Under the pieces are notes generated by a model. It saw nothing but the letters and a program-made list of their open reading frames with translations. It was not told the DNA's origin and made no database searches. From JBCCQH01 sp039024435 (lineage in GTDB: Bacteria > Bacteroidota > Bacteroidia > J057 > JADKCL01), in the NCBI GenBank assembly GCA_039024435.1, contig JBCCQH010000155.1, positions 1 through 12,583 on the forward strand: a stretch of DNA of 12,583 bases, in the 5' to 3' direction. Shown here piece after piece: positions 6,522-12,583 of this stretch; position 1 is the first letter of the stretch, and each line of letters starts with the position of its first letter. A program made the translations under genes and the position numbers.

Positions 6522-8630
6522 ATGGTGTTTTATCCCTGCAAAAACCTGGTCAACCGCAGCGTTTGGCTGGGATCGGTGTGGCTGTTGTTCCTGATTTCAG
6601 CTCCATTGCATCCCTGGGCGCAATCCGATTCCCTCCCGAATGCCCTTTCCGACTCCGTCGGCGTCGCGGTTCCTCCCCTGTTGCAACCGGGGCCTCCTCC
6701 CGAAATTTACGACCGCACAAACTTGGAGATTGTGATGCCGGAGGTTGCAATTGCCTCGGTGCCCATCGAGATTGAATTTAGCTACACGGGCAAGGCAGAA
6801 TACCTCCGCGACAATTCGGCCCACTTTTTCATCAACGGAGAGAGCCACCTGGTGGAAATGGAGGACGGCAGAGGCACCCTGGCGTACGATCTTGCGGCGG
6901 AAACAACGGTGGTAATCGAAGCCGAAACCCACAGTGTCGTCCAGGAATTCAACCCTATCCCCCTGTGGCTGTCAATTATTCCGCCTCTGCTCGCCATCCT
7001 CATGGCGCTGCTTTTCCGGGAAGTCATCACCGCACTGTTCACCGGCATCTTTGTCGGGGGCGCCATCATCCATGTATCACTCATCAGCTTTTGGGGGATT
7101 CCCAAGGGCATCCTCACCGTGCTCGATACCTACATCCTGGACGCAGTGGCAGACAAGGACCACGTCTCAGTGATCTTGTTTTCAATGCTGATCGGGGGAA
7201 TTGTCGCTGTGATCTCCCGCAATGGCGGAATGAAAGGCGTGGTGGACCGTGTTTCCAAATACGCGCGCACTGCCATTTCCGGGCAGTTGGCCACTTGGTT
7301 TCTTGGAGTGGCGATTTTTTTCGATGACTACGCCAATACCCTCGTGGTGGGCAATACGATGCGCCCAGTGACGGACCGCCTGCGCATTTCTCGGGAAAAA
7401 CTCAGCTACCTGGTCGACTCTACCGCAGCCCCGATTTCCGCCGTAGCGTTTATCACCACCTGGATCGGGGCAGAACTCGGCTACATCGAAGGGGGACTGG
7501 GCAAAATTGTAGCGGCAGGCCACGCCATTCCGGGAGATCCGAGTCCTTACGGCATTTTCATTTCCTCCCTACAGTACTCGTTTTACCCCCTGCTGACCCT
7601 CATTTTTATGCTGATGCTGGTGCTACGCAATCGGGATTACGGTCCCATGCTGAAGGCGGAACGCCGAGCCCGCACCACTGGACAAGTCTCCCGGCCCACT
7701 ACGGACGAGCCACTTGACCGGGAAAAAGGGCAAGAACTCGACGACCTCGAACCGGTGCGCGGCGCCCAACCCAATGCTTGGCACGCGGCCATCCCGATTT
7801 TGGTGGTGATCCTGGGCACAGTCGTCGGGCTGTGGTTTACCGGGATGGAATCCTTGCGCGCAGACTGGGTGGGCGACCCCACCGAAAAGGCGGCCTATGA
7901 CGGTTCCGGATTCTTCGGCCGGGTATCGCTGATCATCGGTGCTTCCGATTCTTACTCTGCACTCTTGTGGAGTTCGCTGAGCGGGCTGCTGGTGGCCATC
8001 TTTATCACCCTGGGCCGGCGGCTGATGTCGCTGGAGCAGACGATTGAATCGGTTTTGGGTGGCTTCAAAACCATGATGCACGCGATGATCATCCTGGTGT
8101 TGGCGTGGGCGCTGGCCGGGGTGACGGACGATCTGCACACGGCAGAATTCATCACCCAGATCCTCGGCAGTAGCATTTCTCCCTATTTGATTCCGACGAT
8201 TACCTTCCTGCTCGCAGCGGTGGTGTCGTTTTCTACCGGGTCTTCCTGGGGCACGATGGCCATTCTCTATCCGCTCATCATCCCGGCGACCTGGGACGTA
8301 TCCTTGGCGGCGAGCATTGCTCCAGAAGCGATCATGCCCCTACTCCACAATACAGTCGCCTGCGTGCTGGCCGGCTCGGTCCTGGGCGATCACTGTTCTC
8401 CGATCTCGGACACTACAATTTTGAGTTCGCTGGCGAGTTCCTGCAACCACATCGATCACGTGCGGACGCAAATGCCGTACGCGCTGACGGTGGGGACGGT
8501 ATCGGTACTGGCGGGCACGCTGCCGGGCGCTTACGGGGTGCCCTTCTGGATTACTTTCCCGGTATCACTCGGACTGCTCTACCTCGTGGTGCAGTTCTTG
8601 GGCAAACCGGTGACGCCCGCCCAAACCTGA
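6522..8630 (+). CDS. nhaC: NhaC-type Na+/H+ antiporter with exported N-terminal domain
   Basis: A 702-residue protein from ATG 6522. The open frame reaches back to 5973 but overlaps the barrel gene. A TTG at 6495, four bases after GGAGAGG (6484-6490), would add nine residues and is a real alternative. Residues 11-34 form a signal sequence (WLGSVWLLFLISAPLHPWAQ). Residues about 60-145 look like a beta-rich extracytoplasmic domain. The membrane part starts near residue 147 and carries NhaC hallmarks: FFDDYANTLVVGNTM (266-280), STGSSWGTMAILYPL (571-585) and GDHCSPISDTTILSS (622-636). A soluble charged loop at about 370-420 interrupts the bundle. The family exchanges sodium for protons across the inner membrane. 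Classical NhaC proteins are about 450-500 residues and lack the leading domain. Confidence 0.9.
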   Translation: MVFYPCKNLVNRSVWLGSVWLLFLISAPLHPWAQSDSLPNALSDSVGVAVPPLLQPGPPPEIYDRTNLEIVMPEVAIASVPIEIEFSYTGKAEYLRDNSAHFFINGESHLVEMEDGRGTLAYDLAAETTVVIEAETHSVVQEFNPIPLWLSIIPPLLAILMALLFREVITALFTGIFVGGAIIHVSLISFWGIPKGILTVLDTYILDAVADKDHVSVILFSMLIGGIVAVISRNGGMKGVVDRVSKYARTAISGQLATWFLGVAIFFDDYANTLVVGNTMRPVTDRLRISREKLSYLVDSTAAPISAVAFITTWIGAELGYIEGGLGKIVAAGHAIPGDPSPYGIFISSLQYSFYPLLTLIFMLMLVLRNRDYGPMLKAERRARTTGQVSRPTTDEPLDREKGQELDDLEPVRGAQPNAWHAAIPILVVILGTVVGLWFTGMESLRADWVGDPTEKAAYDGSGFFGRVSLIIGASDSYSALLWSSLSGLLVAIFITLGRRLMSLEQTIESVLGGFKTMMHAMIILVLAWALAGVTDDLHTAEFITQILGSSISPYLIPTITFLLAAVVSFSTGSSWGTMAILYPLIIPATWDVSLAASIAPEAIMPLLHNTVACVLAGSVLGDHCSPISDTTILSSLASSCNHIDHVRTQMPYALTVGTVSVLAGTLPGAYGVPFWITFPVSLGLLYLVVQFLGKPVTPAQT

Positions 8631-9249
8631 CTTTGGTCGTGATGATGCGGCGGCTGATGGCGGGGGACTCGGATTGGCGTACTTGGGGTTTCAATCCTTG
8701 GGATTGTCATTCTTTTGGATGGATTCTGGGACGAAACCGGGAGCGCTGCGGCCATTGTGATCGGCCGTCATTGGATTAATCAAGACCGAACGGATTTTCC
8801 CGATTGGCGGCACACGCGGAAAATGAAACGGCCTTGTAGCCTAAGAGTCAATTGAATGAGGTCTTCATCGGCCGGAGAAGTGGAAAGGAAAGCCCTCCAA
8901 AAGATGCGGCGTCGGATGAATGTCTGTGCCCCCGGGGCTTTCCCGAAAATGCGATTCAAGTAGACAATTCGGGCAATATCCTTGGGCTGTAGGCGCCGTT
9001 TGTCACAGCCCCGTTATCTCCCCAACCGGATGCTGATTGCCGTAGGTCGGTATGATCATGGTGCGCCCAACAAATTGGCGTTGCGGCGAATGGGCTTCCA
9101 AAAGGTCGACGGTGTCCCCACCAGGGATGCACGGGAATGGCGTGGTCTATGGTCAAATTTTTCGAAGTTTCCGGGGTTTTATGGGTATCGATGGCATTCG
9201 ATAGAAAGTCCTGCGTAAGTCACAAATTTCGCATAAAACGTCGGCTTGA
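8631..9249. other. Gene-poor stretch of about 620 bases
   Basis: No reading frame here resembles a protein I recognise. The longest frames are under 80 residues (8982-9218 plus, 9156-8956 minus) and lack family motifs or plausible start regions. GC content stays similar to the coding regions until about 9200, then falls sharply. The stretch could be decayed coding sequence, a scar of past insertion, or a long untranslated spacer. I see no tRNA, CRISPR repeat or IS end. Confidence 0.5.
8692..8706 (+). terminator. Weak hairpin downstream of nhaC, possible terminator
   Basis: CAATCC at 8692-8697 and GGATTG at 8701-8706 form a perfect 6-bp stem with a 3-base loop. An imperfect T-rich run (TCATTCTTTT, 8707-8716) follows. 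It lies 61 bases after the antiporter stop. The stem is short and the T tract broken, so this is a marginal candidate. Confidence 0.3.
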
Positions 9250-9281
9250 TTTGCATTTTAGTTGAAAACTTTACATCTTTG
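9250..9281 (+). promoter_or_regulatory. Candidate Bacteroidota promoter driving the structured RNA
   Basis: TTTG at 9250-9253 is followed after 18 bases by TACATCTTTG at 9272-9281. This resembles the Bacteroidota pattern TTTG-N(17-23)-TAnnTTTG with two extra bases inside the -7 element, or with CA in place of TA if read as CATCTTTG with a 20-base spacer. Transcription would start around 9284-9290, just before the complementary helices of the candidate RNA. Confidence 0.4.
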
Positions 9282-9284
9282 TTC

Positions 9285-9446
9285 AGATTGTTGATTGATA
9301 ATTTGGCAGGACGCGCTATCAAAGTAAGCTATTTAGGTAAGGTCCAATTTTCTCTGTTCTCCTATTGGGCCATGTTTTCAAAAAAAGATAGCAATTTAAA
9401 CTGCCGATATTTTAAAGAGGAGGTGCAAAGCCTCCTCTCTTTTTTT
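9285..9446 (+). ncRNA. Candidate structured small RNA (6S-like rod), about 160 nt
   Basis: An AT-rich segment sits between a promoter-like sequence and a strong terminator and contains nested complementary helices. GGCAG (9305-9309) pairs with CTGCC (9401-9405), GCTATC (9315-9320) with GATAGC (9387-9392), and GGTCCAAT (9341-9348) with ATTGGGCC (9364-9371, one G-U). The apical loop is 15 nt. Internal loops are 5/8 nt and 20/15 nt, giving one long rod with a large central bubble. The size and shape are like 6S RNA, which binds RNA polymerase through such a bubble; that identity is inference from architecture only. A frame at 9246-9461 crosses the helices and shows no protein character. A leader riboswitch for the gene at 9658 is an alternative. 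The 5' end is approximate. Confidence 0.5.
9416..9446 (+). terminator. Strong intrinsic terminator
   Basis: AGAGGAGG (9416-9423) and CCTCCTCT (9431-9438) form a perfect 8-bp GC-rich stem with a 7-base loop (TGCAAAG). One C and seven T residues (9440-9446) follow. Polarity is plus: on the minus strand the stem is followed only by a short T run. It ends the transcript of the candidate RNA and is the clearest terminator in the window. Confidence 0.9.
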
Positions 9447-9657
9447 GTCCAACAGCAATGATTCTCCTACTCAACCCCTCCGTTTGTGGCGCTCGGTTCC
9501 CGATAACGGATTGCCCTCTCATCTTCTCCTCCCGTGCGTATCGCAAATCGCGACTTTGTCCTTGGCGGTGAGCCAGTGGCAGACACCATACGCCCGGTGC
9601 TTTGTTTAGGGGAAATTCTCCACTTGACAATCTCTCCCCAAACCCGTAACTATCGCC

Positions 9658-10038
9658 ATGCACGATCCCCTCATCCGTAAGGTTCGGTCTTTTCCGGAAA
9701 TGGGCCTCCCCGCCGCCTGGAAGCCATTGTTGCGGGCGCTGTCGGAGGCGGGCTGGGAGTGTACGGGCGATTCGGAAGCGATTCCTGAATGGTGCGGATG
9801 GCCGATTTTGCGCTTCGAGAACCGGACGGAATACGGGCGCTCTCCGCATTATCTGGCGTTTCTGTCTGAGCCCATTTGGTGTGGAAATACCTTTCAAGGG
9901 GGTGGCTTTCCGGTTGCCGCCGCCTCCCGCGCCTGGCCCACTTCTCGCACCGAGGCCGAGCAATTGACCCTGCCCATGACCGGCGATTGGGAGACGGAAG
10001 TAGAGGATTTTGTGGCCGCATTTGCAGAGTTGAGATGA
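9658..10038 (+). CDS. Hypothetical protein, 126 residues
   Basis: I do not recognise this family. The protein starts MHDPLIRKVRSFPEMGLPAA and has a predicted helix with leucine/alanine pattern (residues 20-32). A Trp/Cys-containing middle follows (EWCGWPILRF, 42-51; LAFLSEPIWCGN, about 66-77), then an acidic C-terminal helix (WETEVEDFVAAFAELR). There is no signal peptide or membrane segment, so it is probably cytoplasmic. The mix of residues and amphipathic helices looks like a real small globular protein. The overlapping minus-strand frames (9963-9412 and 10099-9671) are low-complexity Arg/Pro/Gly and look like shadows. It lies 211 bases after the terminator. A TTGACA at 9624-9629 is upstream, but there is no good partner element. 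Confidence 0.6.
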   Translation: MHDPLIRKVRSFPEMGLPAAWKPLLRALSEAGWECTGDSEAIPEWCGWPILRFENRTEYGRSPHYLAFLSEPIWCGNTFQGGGFPVAAASRAWPTSRTEAEQLTLPMTGDWETEVEDFVAAFAELR

Positions 10039-10331
10039 GTTGATTCACTTTGTCTCTTCCTTGCCCCACCACAAATCTCCTACTGGCCTCTACCTTCAAC
10101 GGATGTTCATAAAGATTCCTTTCGAATGTGCCGTAGGAAATTGTATTTTCGCCAGCGAGGCGGTTTAATTAAAAAATCCTGCGACTTTACTATGCATCTT
10201 TTTCCCTCACTTTTCAACTATTTTTTCGTCCGTGGCCCAGGCTATGAACGCCAAAATGAGTTCCAATTGAGGAAAATCTGTGGTGTCAAATTTCACCGAG
10301 CAACTTTATGCTGCCTTTTAATCAATGGATC
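10039..10331. other. Intergenic leader before transketolase N-terminal gene
   Basis: About 293 bases with AT-rich patches and no recognisable gene. A small hairpin, CGCC at 10150-10153 with GGCG at 10159-10162, lacks a T tract on either strand. TATTTTCG at 10144-10151 is one base off the TAnnTTTG promoter consensus, with TTTC about 20 bases upstream, and could be a promoter for the transketolase genes. A frame at 10126-10344 overlaps the transketolase start and is regarded as spurious. Confidence 0.4.
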
Positions 10332-11189
10332 ATGCAGAAAATAACCTCGACATCGGAACTTAAAGAACTTTGTACCCAAGTGCGGCGCGATATCTTGCGC
10401 ATGGTACACGCGGTTCAATCCGGTCATCCCGGCGGTTCCCTCGGTTGCACCGAGTTTTTTGTGAGTCTTTATTTCAACCACTTGCGCCACGACCCAACCG
10501 CATGGGACATGGACGGAAAGGGGCAAGACTTATTTTTCCTTTCCAACGGGCACATCTCTCCGGTATGGTACAGTGTACTGGCCCGTTCGGGCTACTTTCC
10601 GGTACCGGAGCTGGCAACTTTTCGCAAGATTGATTCGCGCCTGCAAGGCCATCCGGCCACAAAAGAGCACCTACCCGGCGTACGCGTCGCTTCCGGCTCC
10701 CTCGGTCAAGGCATGTCGGTCGCCATCGGGGCAGCCCTCGCCAAAAAGCACAACCAGGAGGAGCACCTCGTGTATTCGCTCCACGGTGACGGCGAATTGC
10801 AAGAAGGTCAGATCTGGGAAGCAACGTTGTTTGCGGCGCATCATAAAGTAGACAACCTCATCTCCGTCGTAGACCGCAACCGCCAACAGATCGACGGCAA
10901 TACCGAAGATGTGCTGGCGCTGGGCGAGTTGGTACCCAAGTTTACCGCGTTTGGCTGGGAAGTATTGGAAATGCCGGGCCACGATGTCGAAGCAGTCCTC
11001 GCGACCTTGCAAGAGGCCCGGTCCCGGACCGGCCAGGGCAAACCGATTATCATCATCATGCACACCGATATGGGCCGCGGCGTCGACTTCATGGAAGGCA
11101 CCCACGAATGGCACGGCAAAGCCCCCAACGACGAACTTTTTGAACGCGCCATGGCGCAACTCCCCGCCACAAAATATGGCGATTATTGA
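10332..11189 (+). CDS. Transketolase, N-terminal subunit
   Basis: A 285-residue protein from ATG 10332, chosen because MQKITSTSELKELCTQVRRD matches the usual beginning of split transketolase N-subunits; an ATG at 10308 would add eight residues. It carries the diphosphate-binding half of the thiamine-diphosphate site: SGHPGGSLG (residues 30-38, His32), GHISPVWYS (73-81) and the GDGELQEGQIWEA segment (152-164) followed by VVDRNRQQIDG. HEWHGKAPN (258-266) corresponds to the substrate-channel histidine region. With the downstream subunit it would transfer two-carbon ketol units between sugar phosphates in the non-oxidative pentose phosphate pathway. The split arrangement is known in many bacteria and archaea, so the length is normal and not a truncation. 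Confidence 0.95.
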   Translation: MQKITSTSELKELCTQVRRDILRMVHAVQSGHPGGSLGCTEFFVSLYFNHLRHDPTAWDMDGKGQDLFFLSNGHISPVWYSVLARSGYFPVPELATFRKIDSRLQGHPATKEHLPGVRVASGSLGQGMSVAIGAALAKKHNQEEHLVYSLHGDGELQEGQIWEATLFAAHHKVDNLISVVDRNRQQIDGNTEDVLALGELVPKFTAFGWEVLEMPGHDVEAVLATLQEARSRTGQGKPIIIIMHTDMGRGVDFMEGTHEWHGKAPNDELFERAMAQLPATKYGDY

Positions 11190-11265
11190 GCATTTTGGAT
11201 GACTGATCTCCGATTCTGGATGGTATGCCAGCCAAAAAAAGTCATCGGACACCAGACCTCTTAAA

Positions 11266-11299
11266 TTGAAAATTCTCACAGATTGGAAATTCTCATAGC
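11266..11299 (+). repeat. Tandem 17-base imperfect direct repeat before transketolase C-terminal gene
   Basis: TTGAAAATTCTCACAGA (11266-11282) is followed immediately by TTGGAAATTCTCATAGC (11283-11299), identical at 14 of 17 positions. The second copy ends three bases before the ATG at 11303, so it covers the ribosome-binding region. It may be a binding site, a translation-control element or a local slippage duplication. Confidence 0.6.
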
Positions 11300-11302
11300 A
11301 AG

Positions 11303-12262
11303 ATGAAGAACTACCCTTCCCTCGGCAAGAGAGACACGCGCTCCGGATTCGGGGCGGGCCTATTGGAACTCGGTGATCAGAACCCAGATGTCGTTGGACT
11401 CTGCGCCGATCTGACTGGCTCGCTGAAGATGACCGCTTTCCGCGACAAATACCCCGACCGGTTCTACGAAGCTGGCATCTCCGAAGCAAACATGATCGGA
11501 GTGGCCGCCGGGCTGACCATCGGGGGAAAGATCCCGTTTACCGGCACCTTTGCCAACTTTTCCACGGGGCGGGTCTACGACCAAATCCGCCAATCGGTCG
11601 CCTACTCGGACAAAAACGTCAAGATTTGTGCCTCGCACGCGGGATTGACCCTCGGAGAAGATGGGGCTACCCACCAAATCCTGGAAGATATCGGGATGAT
11701 GCGCATGCTCCCCAGCATGACGGTGGTGGTACCCTGCGATTTTCATCAGACCCACCTGGCGACTCTGGCCATCGCTGCCCATCAGGGGCCAGTGTACCTC
11801 CGATTTGGCCGTCCCAAGTGGGACATCTTTACCCCAGAAAAAGACCCCACTTTCCAAATTGGGAAAGCCCAAGTGATGGTTGAAGGCTCCGACGTCACCA
11901 TTGTCGCTTGCGGCCACCTCGTTTGGATCAGCTTGCAGGCCGCCGAACAACTCGGAGAGCAAGGCATTTCCGCCGAGGTCATCAACATGCACACGATCAA
12001 GCCCTTCGACGAAGCAGCGCTCGTAGCCTCGGTCCAAAAGACGGGTTGTGTGGTCAGTGCCGAGGAACACATGCGCAATGGAGGACTCGGTGATGCAGTC
12101 GCCCAGACCCTGGGCCGGCACCATCCAGCCCCGCAGGAATATGTCGCGGTAGACGACAGCTTTGGCGAGAGCGGCAAACCCACGCAGTTACTGGCCAAGT
12201 ACGGCCTGGATGTACCCAATGTAGTGGAGGCGGCGACCCGTGCCGTGAAGCGGAAGGGCTAG
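11303..12262 (+). CDS. Transketolase, C-terminal subunit
   Basis: A 319-residue protein beginning MKNYPSLGKRDTRSGFG, containing the pyrimidine-binding domain of transketolase and the C-terminal domain. The catalytic glutamate that activates thiamine diphosphate is in GISEANMIG (residues 58-66, Glu61). GEDGATHQ (118-125, His124) matches the conserved substrate-site motif. The C-terminal part (about 190-315; VTIVACGHLV, EVINMHTIKPFD, SAEEHMRNGGLGDA) is the typical transketolase C domain. It lies 113 bases after the N-subunit on the same strand; the two form one active heteromer. The gap is longer than usual for a tightly coupled pair and carries a tandem repeat. Confidence 0.95.
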   Translation: MKNYPSLGKRDTRSGFGAGLLELGDQNPDVVGLCADLTGSLKMTAFRDKYPDRFYEAGISEANMIGVAAGLTIGGKIPFTGTFANFSTGRVYDQIRQSVAYSDKNVKICASHAGLTLGEDGATHQILEDIGMMRMLPSMTVVVPCDFHQTHLATLAIAAHQGPVYLRFGRPKWDIFTPEKDPTFQIGKAQVMVEGSDVTIVACGHLVWISLQAAEQLGEQGISAEVINMHTIKPFDEAALVASVQKTGCVVSAEEHMRNGGLGDAVAQTLGRHHPAPQEYVAVDDSFGESGKPTQLLAKYGLDVPNVVEAATRAVKRKG

Positions 12263-12280
12263 CTTGTATCTGGTAAATGT

Positions 12281-12305
12281 TCGCGGATGGTGGTATTGCC
12301 CGCGA
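12281..12305. repeat. Inverted repeat downstream of transketolase
   Basis: TCGCGG at 12281-12286 and CCGCGA at 12300-12305 form a perfect 6-bp stem with a 13-base loop. No T tract follows on either strand, so it is not a standard intrinsic terminator. It lies between the transketolase stop and the right-edge transposase, where an IS end is also expected. Confidence 0.35.
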
Positions 12306-12433
12306 GTGAGGCCTCCGAGACTTGAATGACGGTCTTCTGAGCGAAGGTAAATGGGGCTGAATTGGCCGGGCAAGATCGCGATGATAAAGCAGAGTGCCTT
12401 TCTCGGGTATCATGGCGACAAACAACAAAATGA

Positions 12434-12583
12434 CTATCCGCTTCTTTGCCACACGTGGTATTTGTTCCAATGACGGAGCGAATTGCCCAGGATGGTCGCA
12501 AATCGGGTTTCCCCTTCGTAGCGTCGGTTCAGCTTGTAGCAGAATTCATCCAGGTAGTTCTGCAAGTACTTTTCGCTCACGCC
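12434..12583 (-). CDS. IS1595/ISXO2-like transposase, C-terminal fragment (cut by window edge)
   Basis: On the minus strand a frame enters from the right edge and runs 49 codons to TAG at 12436-12434. Its start, VSEKYLQNYLDEFCYKLNRR, matches the C-terminal end of the ISXO2-like DDE domain of IS1595-family transposases, where a (V/S)SxKxLQxYLDEFxxxxNRR motif carries the last catalytic-domain helix. The tail after it (YEGETRFATILGNSLRHW and on) differs from the more usual FG..LFDRLL ending. The frame is too short to be listed as an independent gene but the motif is distinctive. The IS end should lie between 12263 and 12433; I could not identify a terminal inverted repeat there. Confidence 0.65.
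   Translation of the reverse strand, partial: GVSEKYLQNYLDEFCYKLNRRYEGETRFATILGNSLRHWNKYHVWQRSG

Noticed and set aside
8956..9156. 66-residue minus-strand frame with an IPVHPWWGH phrase, loosely like small transposon-associated proteins
   Set aside because: The similarity is only a few residues, no start context or partner gene is seen, and the frame is short.
9246..9461. 71-residue plus-strand frame over the candidate RNA
   Set aside because: It crosses the promoter-like sequence, the complementary helices and the terminator, and its translation has no protein-family features.
9412..9963. 183-residue minus-strand frame opposite the 126-residue gene
   Set aside because: It is Gly/Arg/Pro-rich low-complexity sequence and runs through the terminator stem; the plus-strand frame looks more protein-like.
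10150..10162. Small CGCC/GGCG hairpin as terminator of the 126-residue gene
   Set aside because: The stem is only 4 bp and no T tract follows on either strand.
1..12583. Search for a multi-gene defence, CRISPR or biosynthetic system
   Set aside because: No repeat-spacer array, nuclease, polymerase or synthase set is present; the patatin-receiver gene stands beside a peptidase with no partner suggesting an immune operon.

Overview
The window looks like chromosomal DNA of a fairly GC-rich member of the Bacteroidota, perhaps in the Saprospiria/Lewinella direction. The lineage is inferred from gene content: a transketolase split into two genes, a Crp/Fnr regulator paired with a DinB-fold protein, a TAnnTTTG-type promoter word and few clear Shine-Dalgarno sequences. 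No 16S rRNA or other marker is present to fix it. Both edges cut through what appear to be IS1595/ISXO2-type transposase genes, both on the minus strand. The left edge holds an N-terminus and the right edge a C-terminus, so the window may be an assembly contig, or a chromosomal segment, bounded by insertion sequences.

From left to right: the transposase start (1-45) with a repeat-rich upstream region; a plus-strand pair of a patatin-like phospholipase with a C-terminal receiver-like domain (354-2153) and an aminopeptidase P-type Xaa-Pro peptidase (2169-3455); a small two-domain protein with a transthyretin-like C-terminus (3576-4202); a minus-strand pair of a Crp/Fnr-type regulator (5432-4845) followed by a DinB-fold protein (4805-4203); divergent from the regulator, an exported outer-membrane beta-barrel protein (5632-6450) and an NhaC-type Na+/H+ antiporter carrying an extra exported N-terminal domain (6522-8630).

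Next is about 1 kb without a convincing protein gene (8631-9657). It holds the most unusual signal in the window: an AT-rich segment with a Bacteroidota-like promoter, nested complementary helices and a strong intrinsic terminator, which I read as a candidate structured small RNA of about 160 nt with a 6S-RNA-like rod shape. After it come an unrecognised 126-residue protein (9658-10038) and the two halves of transketolase (10332-11189 and 11303-12262), which together form one thiamine-diphosphate enzyme of the non-oxidative pentose phosphate pathway.

Most protein genes here are ordinary metabolic, transport or regulatory genes, and I see no multi-gene defence or biosynthetic system. The items worth following up are the candidate RNA, the patatin-receiver fusion, the exported domain on the antiporter, the palindrome in the regulator/barrel divergent region, and the IS fragments at both edges.
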